The notes under the pieces: model-generated
Database searches by the model: none
What the model saw: only the letters and a program-made list of their open reading frames with translations
What the model was told of the DNA's origin: nothing
In this document: piece after piece, positions 62,140 through 64,000 of the stretch
Layout: each line of letters opens with the position of its first letter
Position numbering within the stretch: position 1 is the stretch's first letter
Program-made: the position numbers and the translations under genes
From: Cherax quadricarinatus
Lineage: Eukaryota > Arthropoda > Malacostraca > Decapoda > Parastacidae
Direction: 5' to 3'
Assembly (NCBI RefSeq): GCF_038502225.1
Contig: NC_091323.1
Span: 23,434,345-23,498,344, forward strand
Length of the DNA stretch: 64,000 nucleotides

Positions 62140-63300
62140 GTATGAGAGGGGAGGTAATTAGTTTCCAGTAAAAGTAGGCATTAGACAAGGATGTGTGATA
62201 TCACCATGGCTGCTTATATTGATAGATGGGGTTTCAAAAGTGAATGTTAGGGTGTTGGATTAAAATATACAGAATCTAATATAAAATGAGAATTGTCAGA
62301 GTTGCCTTTTACTGATGATACTGCTTTTGGGAGTCTGATGAGAAGTTGTGAAGGTTGGTGGACAAATTTGAGAAGTGATATAAAAGAAGGAAAATAAAAT
62401 TTAACAAAGCAAAGATCAAGGTGATGAGGGGAACAACAAAAAAAAATTAAGTAATGAAAGACTGAATATCAGATTGGAAGAAGGAAGTATGGAGGGAGTG
62501 AATGTGTTCAGGTATTTGGGAGAGAACTTGTCGGCAGATGGGTCTGAAAAACTAGGTGAACTATAGAATTGAAGGGAAAAAGGTGGGTGGTGTATTGAGG
62601 CATCTGTGTAGACTGTTATTCATGGAGGAAAAAAGAGGGAATGTAAGAGTATAGTGGGGCCAACACTCTCATATATGTGAAGCATGGATTGTGAATGTTG
62701 CAGTGAGGAAGAGGCTGGAGGCAGTGGAGATGTCTTGTCTGAGGGCAATGTGTGGTGTATATATATTATGCAGAGAATTCATTGTTTGGAGATCAGAAGT
62801 GCTGGGTTACTAAAAGTATTGTCCAGAGGGCTTAGGAGAGGTTGTTTAAGTGGTTTGGGCATTTAGAGAGGAAGAAGCAAAATAGGATGACTTGGAGAGT
62901 GTATAAATCTGTAGTGGAGAAGGCAGGATAGTGGTCACCCTAGGAAAGGTTAGATGGAGGGGGCAAAAGGAGGTTTTGAAGGCATGGGGCTTGGACATTC
63001 AACAGTCATGTTTGAGCATATAGATATGAGTGGAGGCAAGTGGTTACAACATGCAATGCTGCTGGAGTTTGAGCAAGGTAACATGAAGGAAAACCGGTTA
63101 GCCAGATTTGAGTTCTGGAGGTGGGAGATAGTGCCTGCATTCTGAAGAAGGGGTGGGGATACTTGCAATTTGGAAGGGCATCTGAACTGTGGTATCAGCA
63201 CACCTTTGTCAAGACAGTGAGTGATGGTGAAGGTTTTCTTTTTTTGGGTCCCCCAACCTAGGCAGGAGAGAGCCAGTGTTAAAAAAAAAAAAAAAAAAAA
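62140..63300 (+). pseudogene. Old RTE-like LINE relic
   Basis: Degenerate RT (VKVGIRQGCVISPW, LIDGVSKVNVRVL, LPFTDDTAF), then SANGSEKLG-like, LYMKHGL, LEAVEMSCLRAMCG and VWAFRE, and a diverged 3' UTR with TTTTTTTGGGTCCCCCAACC and a long A run at 63281-63301. There are many indels. It is clearly older than 21651-23212, 27688-29035 and 47511-48395. Confidence 0.75.
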
Positions 63301-63301
63301 A

Positions 63302-64000
63302 GTAATGAGGTTGCATTATTGTTTACTGTATATTATGTGGTTCATGCTAATTTTACATACTGTAACTAATTTAAGTATCAGGTTTATTAAAACACATTAT
63401 ACCTAAACTATGCTCACAGACATTCTAACTTGGGTACTTTTAAATACAGAAAGGAACAATGTAGACTACTAATGAAAGAATAGGAGGGTAAACTTAAGAT
63501 GGATATTTATTGAATTCTTAACAGATAGAAAATCATACAAGTATATAATACTGAATGGTTCTTATTTGCTAGATATACTTCACAGGCTAATGAGGTATAA
63601 TCTTCCTAAAAGTGAGGTTAATTCTGACCCCTGGTGCAGACTTCCGTGGAGGTAATGCATGATACCAGAATTGGTTTGTTGGAGGATTCATCAATAACAA
63701 ACTCCCATGTTGAAGTTGAAGTAGCACTGAAAGATTAACTTGGTATTACTTAACTGTGCAGTGTTTATGCACAAAGGAAATGTACCAGAAATAGTACCTG
63801 GAAACACATTAGCCCAAGAGACACCAGATTGCTAGTGGGGCTTTATGAAAAGTTTGCATGGAACAAATGGTTAACAATCTGCTGGAATAAAGAACATACT
63901 ACACAATCCTCATGAACAATTGTGAAGTAGTTCAACTGTGCTTTTGAGGTCGCTAAGGGGCACCTAATTTAACCAATTAAATGGTCACATCTTGTTTTGG
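63302..64000. other. Unassigned right end of window
   Basis: AT-rich DNA with no long ORF, no repeat shared with the rest of the window and no RNA gene that I can recognise. Confidence 0.4.

Noticed and set aside
1..64000. tRNA or rRNA genes
   Set aside because: I saw no cloverleaf with a GGTTCGAATCC-like arm plus CCA-proximal stem, and no rRNA core sequence. A covariance-model scan was not possible, so small tRNA pseudogenes cannot be excluded.

Overview
This is a repeat-dominated eukaryotic nuclear window, most likely from a decapod crustacean (crayfish- or lobster-like). The clade is my inference. It rests on a phytanoyl-CoA hydroxylase gene with GT-AG introns, on many LINEs, Penelope-like and DNA-transposon families, and on a ~470-bp SINE-like repeat (6757-7224) that I recall as abundant in crayfish and lobster DNA. 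No database was consulted. I see no bacterial genes and no CRISPR array.

The only host gene I can support is the 3' end of PHYH (peroxisomal phytanoyl-CoA 2-hydroxylase) on the + strand. It has three coding exons: 8204-8338, 10845-10985 and the terminal exon 26756-26809. The last intron is 15.8 kb and is filled with transposons. A CR1-like LINE ends within about 50 bp of the last splice acceptor. Upstream exons lie outside the window.

Layout. 1-7625: a piggyBac-type MITE end, a LINE fragment, a Penelope-like element (PLE) with 1.1-kb inverted arms, a Tigger-type element, a LINE 3' UTR split by SINE2, and a second partial SINE2. 8204-26809: PHYH, with TTAA-flanked MITEs, a CR1-like LINE split by a piggyBac derivative carrying a palindromic 18-bp array, Tigger relics, an L2-like LINE split by an RTE-like LINE, and a second CR1-like copy. 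27300-29035: an inverted RTE-like pair. 29874-39303: a degenerate piggyBac transposon interrupted by a complete 6.55-kb I-like LINE (32340-38890) with two open ORFs and a perfect 13-bp target-site duplication (TSD). 39588-45170: SINE1 copies, very short LINE-tail insertions, a palindrome-bearing satellite and a truncated I-like LINE. 45175-48395: L2-like and RTE-like LINE fragments. 48470-56458: an old RTE-like LINE split by a Tigger-type element that itself holds a MITE and a near-intact LINE with a PHD finger and a 2A-like motif. 56460-59160: a piggyBac-type end split by a deleted Gypsy element. 59163-63300: L2-like and RTE-like LINE relics. The last 700 bp hold nothing I recognise.

The most interesting pattern is a set of parasite-host relationships among the repeats. 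SINE1 shares its last ~50 bp with the I-like LINE, including a GCGCT...AGCGC stem and a GATTATAATAA tail. Three insertions of only 38-51 bp consist of just that LINE tail, each bounded by a perfect 12-13-bp TSD. SINE2 similarly shares a stem-bearing tail with the RTE-like LINE. This suggests that short 3' stem-loops are enough for retrotransposition here.

All alignments were made by eye. Clade names for LINEs (I-like, CR1-like, L2-like, RTE-like) are provisional.
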